Shown here: positions 32,881 through 42,310 of the stretch, in pieces
Layout: every line of letters begins with the position of its first letter
Numbering within the stretch: the first letter of the stretch is position 1
Assembly (NCBI RefSeq): GCF_003201355.1
Contig: NZ_QICL01000009.1
Coordinates: 95,027-159,026, forward strand
Length of the DNA: 64,000 nt
Reading direction: 5' to 3'
Origin: Indolivaga alginatilytica
Lineage (GTDB): Bacteria > Bacteroidota > Bacteroidia > Bacteroidales > Dysgonomonadaceae
Translations under genes and position numbers: made by a program
Notes under the pieces: generated by a model
Databases searched by the model: none
What the model was told of the DNA's origin: nothing
What the model saw: only the letters and a program-made list of their open reading frames with translations

Positions 32881-32941
32881 TCAATATTGAAAACCTATTT
32901 TATTAATACCATTTTATTAATTTATTAATTATGAAAAAACT

Positions 32942-33225
32942 ATGGAAAACAAGTCACTGAATTTATTGAAAGCCAGTACGAAGTATAGTTATCTGAGTTC
33001 TTACCTCAGAAATATATTTTGTTTTTTTCTGGCGCTGTGCGCAATACCACAACTTCAAGCTAAATCAGAAAAGGCTATTGTATCAGAGCAACAGCAATCT
33101 AAAATTAAAGTAAGCGGAAATGTTGTTGATTAAAGAACCAGAGCCATTGATACTGCAACACATATCGGAGGATGAACTGATTTAAATATAACCTTAAAAG
33201 TTGCCAATGTATAAAAGACCAAAAT
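32942..33225 (+). pseudogene. SusC-type receptor, N-terminal remnant
   Basis: The open frame 32942-33133 encodes a lysine-containing start, a hydrophobic signal segment (IFCFFLALCAIPQLQA) and then KIKVSGNVVD, the usual beginning of the SusC carboxypeptidase-like plug domain. A TAA follows directly. Past it, the same frame still shows weak similarity (ITLKVANV near 33190-33214), interrupted by TGA and TAA. The rest of a SusC gene, about 1000 codons, is missing. The remnant lies between the LacI operators and the functional operon, so it is transcribed as part of the leader. A real 63-residue peptide is possible but less likely. Confidence 0.6.
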
Positions 33226-33409
33226 TATGCCTGCACTTTGCAAATAAGCAATAGAATTATATTCTCAACAGATAATTAATTTGTTGAGAATCGTCAATAT
33301 ATAAAACGCTATTGCATATTTTAAAAAAAAACAATTTACAAATGGCATAATTGTCTGTTTATTATATGTTTATATACTTTAATACTTAACTTATTATAAA
33401 ATTTAATGT
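33226..33409. other. A+T-rich leader before the surface lipoprotein gene
   Basis: No gene and no convincing promoter are visible here. It contains short A runs and ends in TAATGT just before the ATG at 33410. Confidence 0.4.
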
Positions 33410-34882
33410 ATGAATACAAAAAAGAAAATTAGACCGATCATAGGCATTCTATGCTTTTTGATGGCTCTATTCGTTACTTCCTGTGTCGATGGATATAAGG
33501 ATGATAATACATTCTCCTCAGATGTAAGGAACACACAACTGATATCGCCTGATGGCAGTAAAGTAACAACTGTAGCTGTAGCTAATATCACAGGGGGACA
33601 AGATCTTAAAATCACATGGCCTGTGGTCTATGGTGCCGGAGGCTATCAGTTCACTCTTTACAATGTGGATGACCCTGACAACCCTGTGGTAGTTGGCATA
33701 GAAAATGAAATTATTGACGGATGTTCTGTCACGCGTGAAAGGGCTGATGACACAAGATATAAAATTGTTATTAAAACATTGGGCAATACAGAACTCAACA
33801 ATACTGGTGCAACGGAGGCTACAGAGACTGAATACACTACATTGATCCCTGTATATGCGTCTATCCCCAGCGGGACTGATTTGGGAGTGTATTTTACAAA
33901 TAATCCTGTTCAACCACAAGGTCGCGATGCTACAGAGATTGTTTATGAACTGGAGGCAAATGGTGAATACACCATGGGGTCTGATGTTGGACTCAAATCA
34001 ACGAATATTACCCTCCGAGGTGATAAAGTCTATCATCCTAAGATAAAAGTTACCGGTAATGCCTCTTTTATCAGTGATGGAGCCGGATTCAAAATAAGAT
34101 GGACAGATTTCGACCTGAATGATTATTCCGGTGTTGGTTTTATACAATACAATACCACCATAAATGAAGAAAATGCAATTTACTACAACGGTAATCCGTG
34201 GATTGTGGTAGGAGTCTCATCGGGCATGGAATCCTGTAAAGTTACCAATCTTAAAACTTCATTAATTAATGATAGAGGTCAAAGATATGCTTTGAAAAAC
34301 TTCACTTTCAATGATTGTATTGTAGAACAACATGCTACATCAAGCAATCCATTCATTAACTTCACAGGTGCTTTAATAAAAGAATTGTCAATGATAAACT
34401 CTACCTTCTACAACAATAATAAGAGTTATGGAAGCAACTGGATTGTGTATGCAAACGTTCGTGTTGTTCAAGTTGCCGACAGGGTTATATGGGCAAATGA
34501 AAAAGGAAGTATAAATATCCAGAATTGTACATTTTGGCAGATTGCTTATAGCAGGCAGTTTTTCAATTCTAACGGCTGGGCACAAACTACCAACTCTGTG
34601 AATGTACAAAGATCTATATTTGTAGATACTGCAAATAAAGAGGTGCTTAGACGAATCAGAATGTCAAGTAATAATGTTGCTGCCACTTTCATTCAAAATA
34701 CATATTGGTATGATGGAGTATTAGCTGAAAATGAAATCACTCATAATCAAGGAGACAAATCCGGAACCCATATAGAGTCTGACCCTAAACTTGCAGACCC
34801 TGCAAATGGAAACTTTACTGTTGGAGGAGCTGCTCAGATCTCTGACCGAACGGGCGATCCGAGATGGCTGCCTGCTCAATAA
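33410..34882 (+). CDS. Surface lipoprotein with DUF4957/DUF5123-like beta-helix, probable glycan-binding protein
   Basis: This 490-residue protein has a lipoprotein signal with lipobox VTSC. The N-terminal fibronectin-like domain (about 35-145, LKITWPVVYGAGGYQFTLYN) is followed by right-handed beta-helix repeats (about 165-450, KNFTFNDCIVEQ, SMINSTFYNNN, INIQNCTFWQI) and ends in DPRWLPAQ, a common ending of DUF5123 proteins. I recognise no catalytic residues. Proteins of this kind often sit next to SusC/SusD in pectin loci and may be surface binding proteins or inactive lyases. It is the first intact gene of the plus-strand operon, 44 bp before SusC. Confidence 0.72.
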   Translation: MNTKKKIRPIIGILCFLMALFVTSCVDGYKDDNTFSSDVRNTQLISPDGSKVTTVAVANITGGQDLKITWPVVYGAGGYQFTLYNVDDPDNPVVVGIENEIIDGCSVTRERADDTRYKIVIKTLGNTELNNTGATEATETEYTTLIPVYASIPSGTDLGVYFTNNPVQPQGRDATEIVYELEANGEYTMGSDVGLKSTNITLRGDKVYHPKIKVTGNASFISDGAGFKIRWTDFDLNDYSGVGFIQYNTTINEENAIYYNGNPWIVVGVSSGMESCKVTNLKTSLINDRGQRYALKNFTFNDCIVEQHATSSNPFINFTGALIKELSMINSTFYNNNKSYGSNWIVYANVRVVQVADRVIWANEKGSINIQNCTFWQIAYSRQFFNSNGWAQTTNSVNVQRSIFVDTANKEVLRRIRMSSNNVAATFIQNTYWYDGVLAENEITHNQGDKSGTHIESDPKLADPANGNFTVGGAAQISDRTGDPRWLPAQ

Positions 34883-34926
34883 TAAATTAAAAGAGGATTG
34901 ATTGTAAATCAAAAAAGAAAAAAGAT

Positions 34927-37900
34927 ATGAAGAAAAGATATTTAATAATTCTCGGTTTATGCATGAGCTTTATCTTGGCTTTTGTTTTGCCGGCTCATGC
35001 ACAGGATTCCCGGACAGTCAATGGGACTGTCGTATTCGAAGACGGAGAGGCTGTTATCGGAGCCACATTGAAAGTAGAGGGTACTACTACTGCTACAATA
35101 ACCGATCTCGATGGCAAGTATTCAATTCAGGTACCGGTGGGTAAAAAACTGGTTGTGTCTTATATCGGGCATGCAAATCAGACTATTTCGGATTTTTCCA
35201 ATACCCGTATTGTTCTAAAAGAAGATGCTTTGCAACTGAACGATATTGTGGTTGTTGGTTATGGTGTACAAAAGAAAGCCCACCTTACCGGTTCTATTGC
35301 AACTACGAATATGAATGATGTAACCGACCTTGTCACAGGCGATCTTTCTTCGGCTTTGAAAGGTTTGATGAACGGTGTTTCGGTCAGTACAACAGGAACT
35401 GCACGTCCCGGAGCAACATCCCGAATAGATATCCGTCAGAACAATGCAGTGAGTGGACTCAGCTCAGCTAATGAAACAGATCCATTGTATGTAATCGATG
35501 GATATGCTTATCCTATGCAAGAGGGTGCAATAGCCTTCAATAATCTGGATGCTACAATGGTAGAAAGTATTTCGGTATTGAAAGATGCTTCTGCCGCTGT
35601 ATACGGTTCTCGTGCAGGAAATGGTGTTGTTTTGGTAACCACTAAACGTGGACAGATTGGAAAACCTAAAATCTCGTATAGCGGACAATTTGGCTATGCT
35701 GATGAAATAGCCCGTCCAAAAATGCTGAACTCTTACGAATACGGTAAAATATGGAACGGTGTTCGTGCAGCTAATCCGTCTGAACCATATGATTCGCGTC
35801 TTGATTTATTTCAGGCAGATGAATTGGAAATTATGAAAAGGTTGAACTACGACTTGCTGGAAGATGCATGGAGTGCCGCCTTTACACAAAAGCATGCTGT
35901 AAATATGGGCGGAGGGAGCGATAATGCCAACTACTTTGCTGGTATAGCATTTTACTCACAAGACGGAAATATAGGGAAACTCAACTACGAGCGTTGGAAC
36001 TACCGTGCCGGTATGGATCTTAAAATAAATAAATGGTTAAAAGCATCGTTGCAGGTATCGGGTAACTACGGTGAAGATACTAAAGCCTATAACGGAGTTG
36101 CTTCATCTACTAATGCTGAGGCGGATTATAACAGATTGCTAACGCAACCACGTTATATTCCTTCGTCTATAGATGGCCGTCCCATAGCATCCTATGGTAT
36201 TACAAATGCCACTGTACATAACTCTCAACTCTACAACTATGATGCCGTTCAGAATTCGGGTGACTATAAAATGAACATAAATCAGGAGATGAATGTCAAC
36301 ACGGGGCTGGAATATGATTTTGGCTGGAGCGATTTGCTAAAAGGGTTGAAACTAAAATTTACTTATATAAAAAGTATAAATACGCTCGAATCGAAACAAT
36401 TAGGAACAAGCTATAATCTCTATAGTCTGGTGGCTCGGGGTGGTAGTGGCAACCATCTTTATACAGGAAGTGATATAGATTTGTCAGATAGTAATTTCAC
36501 AAGATCTACCGTAAATAACGGAGGTATGGTCGATCGTACTATGTCTCGTACCGATAATTATCAGATGAATTTTTTGGCGACCTATCAACGTACATTCGGT
36601 AACCATAATTTAAACGGATTGTTTGGTATCGAAAAATCTGAAAGAGTATTCGAAGATGTGTATGCATCAAGATCGGATCTATACCCTAATGCAAATGGGC
36701 AATCTTCTACCACCGGCAATCTTGCAGGAACCAAAGATAACAGATTCTCGCGTGCCGAATCGGCTAGCCTTTCGTATATCGGACGCATAAACTATGCTTA
36801 CAGGGATAAATATCTGTTAGAGTTTTTGGTTCGCTCTGATGCTTCCTCTAAATTTGCCCCCGAAAATTACTGGGGGGTATTCCCCTCTCTATCTGCAGGC
36901 TGGATTATGTCGCAGGAGGAATGGTTTAAGATAGAAGTTATTGATTACCTGAAATTACGTGCATCGTTCGGACTTACCGGTCGTGATAATATTACGGCTT
37001 GGACATGGGCTAAAAATTATAGTTATAATCCGGACAAAGGTCCTGTGTTTGGAAGTCCAAACTCTGCTAGCGGAAATTATATTACTCTTCCCGATCAAGG
37101 CTTTAACCGCGACGCCAAGTGGGATAAAAGTTACAAGTCTAACTACGGACTCGATTTCGGTTTACTCAACAATCGCCTGAGCTTCAATGTCGATGGGTAC
37201 TACGAGTGGAACCGGGACATATTTACTCCACTCAACAGCAGTATACCAAGTACAGCGGGTTCAATGCCTGCAAATGAAAATTTTTCTTCAATCGACGCCT
37301 ATGGGATTGAGATTGCAGCAGCGTGGAAAGACAAAATAGGCGAAGATTTCAAATATGGTGTCAGGGTGAATACCGGATATTCCGACAATCGCCTGAATAA
37401 AATGAACTGGCCGACAACAAAAGAACTGGATGGCATAGTACAAGGCGAGCGAAACGATAGAGGCGTATGGGGACTCGAATGTTTAGGTATATTCAAAACT
37501 TATCAGGAAATTGAAGAATATTTTGCAAAGAATAACATTACCGATTATTTAGGAGTGGGAAAAGCCGATATGCGACCCGGTATGTTGATATATAAAGACA
37601 TTCGCAGCACTAAACGGGACGAAAACGGATACTATATCGAAACGGCTGACGGAGTAATAGATGAAAAAGCTGACCGTGTTAAAATATCTAACCGTAGTGA
37701 TAATATCTATGGCTTTACGGTAATTCTTAATGCTGAATGGAAAAGCCTTTCACTAAGCATGCAGCTTAATGCCAATTGGGGAAGCTACACCGTTATGTCG
37801 AAAAATATGCGTTCAATCAACAATAGCTTATTGAATACATCGGGCTACAATTCGATGCAGTACACCAACTTGCCGTCTTTCTGGGCAAACAATATGTTTG

Positions 37901-38244
37901 TTTACGAAGATGTACTGGATGCTAATGGGAATGTAGTAGCCGAAGCCAACCGCAATGCCAGATATCCTAACTTGATGTATGAAAAGGTAAACGATGTCGA
38001 GTCTACATTCTGGAGAATGAATAATGCTTCTGTTTCGGTGAGTAACATCACATTAGCTTATACGCTGCCTAAAGTGTTTATTAAAAAAGTCGGGGTCGAA
38101 AACTGCCGCCTGAATCTGACAGCACAGAATGTATTGAATTTCCACAATGCGTATCCCGATAATTTTTACAGCTCGTTTGCCGGGAGTTACGGACAATACC
38201 CCAACTTGCGGAAAATTACATTAGGAATTAATGTTTCATTCTAA
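34927..38244 (+). CDS. SusC-like TonB-dependent outer membrane transporter
   Basis: This 1105-residue protein has a signal peptide (cut near AHAQ), a carboxypeptidase-like regulatory domain (about 30-105, VNGTVVFEDGEAVIGATLKV and TDLDGKYSIQVP), a TonB box region (IVVVGYGVQKKAHLTGS) and a plug domain with the family hallmark VLKDASAAVYGSRAGNGVVLVTTKRG. The remainder is a 22-strand barrel ending in the aromatic LGINVSF. It imports oligosaccharides across the outer membrane using TonB energy, in complex with SusD. It is complete and followed 13 bp later by susD. Substrate is inferred as RG-II fragments from the neighbouring enzymes. Confidence 0.95.
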   Translation: MKKRYLIILGLCMSFILAFVLPAHAQDSRTVNGTVVFEDGEAVIGATLKVEGTTTATITDLDGKYSIQVPVGKKLVVSYIGHANQTISDFSNTRIVLKEDALQLNDIVVVGYGVQKKAHLTGSIATTNMNDVTDLVTGDLSSALKGLMNGVSVSTTGTARPGATSRIDIRQNNAVSGLSSANETDPLYVIDGYAYPMQEGAIAFNNLDATMVESISVLKDASAAVYGSRAGNGVVLVTTKRGQIGKPKISYSGQFGYADEIARPKMLNSYEYGKIWNGVRAANPSEPYDSRLDLFQADELEIMKRLNYDLLEDAWSAAFTQKHAVNMGGGSDNANYFAGIAFYSQDGNIGKLNYERWNYRAGMDLKINKWLKASLQVSGNYGEDTKAYNGVASSTNAEADYNRLLTQPRYIPSSIDGRPIASYGITNATVHNSQLYNYDAVQNSGDYKMNINQEMNVNTGLEYDFGWSDLLKGLKLKFTYIKSINTLESKQLGTSYNLYSLVARGGSGNHLYTGSDIDLSDSNFTRSTVNNGGMVDRTMSRTDNYQMNFLATYQRTFGNHNLNGLFGIEKSERVFEDVYASRSDLYPNANGQSSTTGNLAGTKDNRFSRAESASLSYIGRINYAYRDKYLLEFLVRSDASSKFAPENYWGVFPSLSAGWIMSQEEWFKIEVIDYLKLRASFGLTGRDNITAWTWAKNYSYNPDKGPVFGSPNSASGNYITLPDQGFNRDAKWDKSYKSNYGLDFGLLNNRLSFNVDGYYEWNRDIFTPLNSSIPSTAGSMPANENFSSIDAYGIEIAAAWKDKIGEDFKYGVRVNTGYSDNRLNKMNWPTTKELDGIVQGERNDRGVWGLECLGIFKTYQEIEEYFAKNNITDYLGVGKADMRPGMLIYKDIRSTKRDENGYYIETADGVIDEKADRVKISNRSDNIYGFTVILNAEWKSLSLSMQLNANWGSYTVMSKNMRSINNSLLNTSGYNSMQYTNLPSFWANNMFVYEDVLDANGNVVAEANRNARYPNLMYEKVNDVESTFWRMNNASVSVSNITLAYTLPKVFIKKVGVENCRLNLTAQNVLNFHNAYPDNFYSSFAGSYGQYPNLRKITLGINVSF

Positions 38245-38257
38245 AAACGAAAAAAAA

Positions 38258-40384
38258 ATGATGAATACAAGAAAAATAGTTGGTTTCGCTACTGCCCTTT
38301 TGGCTGCAGTACTCATCTTTACCGGATGTAGCGACCAATTCCTGCAAGATAAAAAAGACTACACTAAAGTAACCGATCCTTATAGTAATTATGCCACAGC
38401 AGAAGCTGCGATCAATGGTATATATGCTTTAGCCTTATCGAACTCGACCGCAAGTTTCGGTTGGCGATTTTCGAGTGCGGGCTCGAGTGATATATATTCT
38501 CAATCAACGGAGGAATATTCAGGGTTATCGGCTTTGGTTGACCAAGATGTAACAATAACAACCTCTGGTGACGGTTCTTTACCAAATGTTTTTTATAATG
38601 AACGTAAAACCTCAACTAATTTATATGGGTTTATTTTTTCCTGCAACGATGCCATCGAAAGTATACCTGCAAGTACAGGGCTTACGCAAGAAGAGAAAGA
38701 TAAACTGATCGGTCAGGCGTATTTTTTTCGTGCATGGGTTTATTATCGTTTGGTGAAAGAGTATGGAGGCGTACCCATTGTAACAAAAGTTCAAAACCCT
38801 ATAAGCGGAGAGGTTGATGCTCTAACGATTCCGCGCTCAACAACAAAAGCATGTATCGACTTTATCTGCGAAGATTTGCAAACGGCAAGCACACTTCTAC
38901 CTTCTTCATGGAGCGGTAACAATTATGGCAGGGTAACTGCAGGTGCGGCATTAGCACTGCAAGGACGTACACGCTTGTTGTATGCAAGCCCGGTATTTAA
39001 TCGTGCCGATAATAAAGACCGTTGGGAAGCGGCTTACCAGTCTAATAAAAATGCAATTGCAGAATTGAAAGCCGCAGGCTTCGGTTTGGCTTATGCGGAT
39101 GCTCCGGGAGTAAATGCTTCGGGTTGGGGAAAAATGTTTTCCGACTTTTCCTCCACAGAGGCTGTATTTGTAACACTTTATAACAATGTAAATAAAGGCA
39201 CAAACACCACTCCGGAACTATGGAATGGTTGGGAAAAAGCGATTCGTCCGACTAATGCAAATGGCGGCGGCGGGAAAAATACCACAGACCTAATGATAGA
39301 CTTGTTCCCTATGGCTGACGGTAAGAAACCGGGACAATCATCATTTACTTATAATAAAAACCTCTTTATGATAAATCGAGACCCCCGTTTTTACCGCACA
39401 TTTGCATTTCCCGGGGTATATTGGAGATTCTCGGGAGATCCTACTACCAATCCACCTTCTAGTGCCTATCCATATAAAGGAAGTGATTATGCTTTATGGA
39501 ATTATGCATGGTATGATACGGCAGATAAACGCACAGCAATGGATCAGAGCGGATACTCGGGTGATGGCTTAGCCGAGAACTATAAAGGTGTATATATTCG
39601 CAAACGTACAGATGATTTGGATATAAACGCCACACCATTATATGTATATAAAGTTGATAAAGGGAACGGCTTCGAACAATCTGCCTCTCCATATATGGAG
39701 ATACGCTATGCCGAAGTATTGCTTAACTTTGCCGAAGCTGCATGTGGAGCCGGTTATTATAGTGAAGCCTTGGAAGCTTTGAGGGATATACGTAAGCGTG
39801 TAGGTTATACGGGAGAGTGTGGTTTAGATAATGCCTTAGCCGGAGACAGAGGCGGACTGTTCGCAGCTATTCTATACGAACGCCAGATAGAGCTGGCTTA
39901 CGAAGGAAAACGTTTCGATGATATGCGTCGCTGGATGCTTTGGGATGGAGGTGTAGGACAAGCTTCTATACAGCCGACTTGGGCATTGACCGGATTTAAT
40001 GCTAATACGTGTACATATTTGGGTGTTAAGCCTTTCAATGGAAATAGAAGAGGTCTTGTAGAACTTTGTGTAACAGTAAAAAATGGAGTTGTCGGCAATG
40101 CTACTGCTACCGATCCTTATAACGCGACTCGCCCTGCGGCATGGAATCTGGCAACACAGACTCTTTCGGATCGTGCCGATTTGGTTAAATTCTACACTGA
40201 CAGTTTGACACGTAAGGATAGAATAGGGGATGACCTGACAAAGACTGTTTCATTCCAACCCCAATATTATTTCATAGGTCTTAAATCCAATGCTCAAACC
40301 AATAACCCTACACTGGAACAAACCGTAGGTTGGGCAGATATAATCAAAGGTGGCACCGGAACATTCGATCCACTTGCTGAATGA
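38258..40384 (+). CDS. SusD-like surface glycan-binding lipoprotein
   Basis: The start is taken at the ATG at 38258 (or 38261), after an A-rich stretch. The longer frame from 38231 would overlap the end of susC and gives a poor signal. The 708-residue protein has lipobox TGC, then CSDQFLQ and the SusD fold (IGQAYFFRAWVYYRLVKEYGGVPIV, MEIRYAEVLLNFAEAACG, ILYERQIELAYEGKRFDDMRRW). SusD lids the SusC transporter and binds the glycan. A long insertion between the tetratricopeptide-like helices and the C-terminus makes it larger than the usual 550 residues, consistent with a complex ligand. Confidence 0.95.
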   Translation: MMNTRKIVGFATALLAAVLIFTGCSDQFLQDKKDYTKVTDPYSNYATAEAAINGIYALALSNSTASFGWRFSSAGSSDIYSQSTEEYSGLSALVDQDVTITTSGDGSLPNVFYNERKTSTNLYGFIFSCNDAIESIPASTGLTQEEKDKLIGQAYFFRAWVYYRLVKEYGGVPIVTKVQNPISGEVDALTIPRSTTKACIDFICEDLQTASTLLPSSWSGNNYGRVTAGAALALQGRTRLLYASPVFNRADNKDRWEAAYQSNKNAIAELKAAGFGLAYADAPGVNASGWGKMFSDFSSTEAVFVTLYNNVNKGTNTTPELWNGWEKAIRPTNANGGGGKNTTDLMIDLFPMADGKKPGQSSFTYNKNLFMINRDPRFYRTFAFPGVYWRFSGDPTTNPPSSAYPYKGSDYALWNYAWYDTADKRTAMDQSGYSGDGLAENYKGVYIRKRTDDLDINATPLYVYKVDKGNGFEQSASPYMEIRYAEVLLNFAEAACGAGYYSEALEALRDIRKRVGYTGECGLDNALAGDRGGLFAAILYERQIELAYEGKRFDDMRRWMLWDGGVGQASIQPTWALTGFNANTCTYLGVKPFNGNRRGLVELCVTVKNGVVGNATATDPYNATRPAAWNLATQTLSDRADLVKFYTDSLTRKDRIGDDLTKTVSFQPQYYFIGLKSNAQTNNPTLEQTVGWADIIKGGTGTFDPLAE

Positions 40385-40442
40385 TAGGATAAATCGAATA
40401 GTACATTGGATTGAAAATACAATAAACTTGAAAATAATAATA

Positions 40443-42131
40443 ATGAAAAAGAAATTTTTAGTAGTTACTGCTTTTGTCTCTTTGGTCTGTGCTAATAACT
40501 TATTTGCACAATACCCCAAGATTACTCCTGAGGTAAAAAAAGAGTCGGATGCAATGATGGCAGAGACAGAGCGATTATCAGACATAGCTTGGGAAAAAGC
40601 TTTGCCAATTATAGAACAACAGGCAAAAGAAGGTCGCCCGTATATTCCTTGGGCAGCTCGTCCAACAGATCTTCCTCAAGGCGAAATTCCGGCTTTCCCC
40701 GGAGCTGAAGGTGGCGGTGCATATTCTTTAGGTGGTCGTGGCGGAAAAGTTATTGTAGTTACAAGCTTAGAAGATAGCGGCCCCGGAACCTTCCGCGAAG
40801 CTTGCGAAACAGGCGGAGCCCGTATTGTCGTTTTTAATGTATCGGGAATCATTCGTATCAAAACTCCTGTTATTATAAGGGCTCCTTATATTACGATTGC
40901 AGGACAAACAGCTCCGGGCGATGGTGTTTGTATTGCAGGCGAAACTATTTGGGCAAATACTCACGATGTTGTTGTACGCCACATGCGTTTTCGCAGGGGT
41001 GAAACTTATGTCGGAAGGCGTGATGATTCATTTGGGGGAAATCCTGTAGGTAACATTATGATAGACCATTGTTCTACTTCGTGGGGATTGGATGAGAATA
41101 TATCTTTTTATCGTCACATGTTTAATCCACAAGACGGAAGTAAAGACCTGAAGTTACCAACTGTAAATGTTACTATTCAGAATACAATATCATCTCAGGC
41201 ATTAGATACATATAATCATTCTTTCGGTAGTACGCTTGGTGGAGAGAATTGTACTTTTATGCGTAACCTTTGGGCTAATAATGCAGGTCGGAATCCGTCG
41301 ATTGGTTGGAATGGAGTTTTCAACTTTGTAAATAATGTAATCTACAATTGGGTGCATCGCTCTGTAGATGGTGGGGATTATACTGCTCTTTATAATATGA
41401 TTAATAACTATTATAAACCGGGACCTTTAACTCCGATAGATAAACCTGTTGGACACAGAATACTTAAGCCTGAGGCAGGACGTAGTAAATTAGGTTATTT
41501 TGTTTTTGGTCGGGTATACGCTAATGGTAATATCGTGGAAGGTAACGATGCAGTTACAAAGGACAATTGGAACGGAGGTATTCAAGTACAGGAACAAAAA
41601 GACACTGAGGGATATACTGCCAATATGAAATGGGATAAGCCATTCCCTATAGATAATCCTTTTCCTATTATGCCTGCAAAAGAGGCATATAACTTCGTGA
41701 TGGACAATGTAGGAGCTACTTTCCCTAAACGTGATATTGTAGACGAACGTGTTATTGAACAAGTGAAGACCGGAAAAGTATATTATAAAGAAGGATTAAA
41801 TCCTGAAAGTTTCTATCAGTTTGAACACCGCCGTTTACCTGCTGATTCCTATAAGCAAGGTATTATTACAGATATTGAACAAGTAGGCGGCTACCCTGAG
41901 TACAAAGGAACACCATACAAGGATTCTGATGGCGATGGAATGCCTGATGCATGGGAAATTAAATACGGATTGAATCCGAATGATCCCTCGGATGCTGTTA
42001 AAGATCTGAATGGTGATGGATATACTAATATTGAAAAATATATCAATGGTATAGATCCTAAGAAAAAAGTTGATTGGAAAAATCCAAATAACAACTACGA
42101 TACTTTAGCAAAAAGAAAGAGTTTATTTTAG
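40443..42131 (+). CDS. PL1-like pectate lyase
   Basis: The start at 40443 gives a clean signal peptide (KKKFLVVTAFVSL, cut near LFAQ); the frame upstream to 40350 overlaps susD and is not needed. The 562-residue protein has a beta-helix pectate lyase domain (about 85-420) with FPGAEGGGAYSLGGRGG, TSLEDSGPGTFREA, ITIAGQTAPGDG and IMIDHCSTSWGLDE, all typical of Bacteroidetes PL1 proteins. The C-terminus (about 505-560) has calcium-binding type repeats DSDGDGMPDAWE and DLNGDGYTN. It would cleave de-esterified galacturonan by beta-elimination, opening RG-II from homogalacturonan. It lies 58 bp after susD and is followed by a terminator. Confidence 0.87.
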   Translation: MKKKFLVVTAFVSLVCANNLFAQYPKITPEVKKESDAMMAETERLSDIAWEKALPIIEQQAKEGRPYIPWAARPTDLPQGEIPAFPGAEGGGAYSLGGRGGKVIVVTSLEDSGPGTFREACETGGARIVVFNVSGIIRIKTPVIIRAPYITIAGQTAPGDGVCIAGETIWANTHDVVVRHMRFRRGETYVGRRDDSFGGNPVGNIMIDHCSTSWGLDENISFYRHMFNPQDGSKDLKLPTVNVTIQNTISSQALDTYNHSFGSTLGGENCTFMRNLWANNAGRNPSIGWNGVFNFVNNVIYNWVHRSVDGGDYTALYNMINNYYKPGPLTPIDKPVGHRILKPEAGRSKLGYFVFGRVYANGNIVEGNDAVTKDNWNGGIQVQEQKDTEGYTANMKWDKPFPIDNPFPIMPAKEAYNFVMDNVGATFPKRDIVDERVIEQVKTGKVYYKEGLNPESFYQFEHRRLPADSYKQGIITDIEQVGGYPEYKGTPYKDSDGDGMPDAWEIKYGLNPNDPSDAVKDLNGDGYTNIEKYINGIDPKKKVDWKNPNNNYDTLAKRKSLF

Positions 42132-42156
42132 GTTTAATAATAGTTTTGAATTGAAG

Positions 42157-42192
42157 GTAACTGTACAGGCTTAGGCTGTGCAGTTACTCTTT
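42157..42192 (+). terminator. Rho-independent terminator after PL1
   Basis: GTAACTGTACAG (42157-42168) pairs with CTGTGCAGTTAC (42176-42187), a 12-bp stem with one G-U pair and a 7-nt loop, followed by TCTTTT. It would separate SusC/SusD/PL1 from the downstream enzyme group. Confidence 0.75.
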
Positions 42193-42260
42193 TAAAATTG
42201 AACTTATTAAGCAATATATAAATCTTAATTGCTATATTTAAATACTACAACAAATTGTTT

Positions 42261-42294
42261 ACTTACTAAAACAATAAAGAGGTCTGAGACCTTT
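42261..42294 (+). repeat. Palindromic intergenic repeat R1, copy 2
   Basis: ACTTACTAAAACAATAAAG runs into AGGTCTGAGACCT. The palindrome centre is about 25 bp upstream of the start at 42311. The copy at 43053 is nearly identical over the first 19 bases. Confidence 0.75.
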
Positions 42295-42310
42295 CTAGAA
42301 ATCTGAATCT

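Larger units (their letters stand above)
32442..32930. promoter_or_regulatory. Divergent intergenic control region
   Basis: This is the only large divergent gap of the locus. On the minus strand TATTTTTG (32507-32514) is a -7 candidate for the GH2 gene, about 65 bp before its start. On the plus strand TATATTTG (32716-32723) is a -7 candidate for the SusC/SusD operon. Two LacI-type operators follow at 32836 and 32869. No gene is seen in this stretch. Confidence 0.55.

Noticed and set aside
32942..33133. 63-residue hydrophobic peptide as a real small gene
   Set aside because: The end KIKVSGNVVD is the start of a SusC plug domain and similarity continues past the stop, so a remnant is more likely, although a small peptide is not excluded.
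40350..40442. Longer N-terminus for the PL1 gene
   Set aside because: It overlaps susD and hides the signal peptide; the start at 40443 is preferred.
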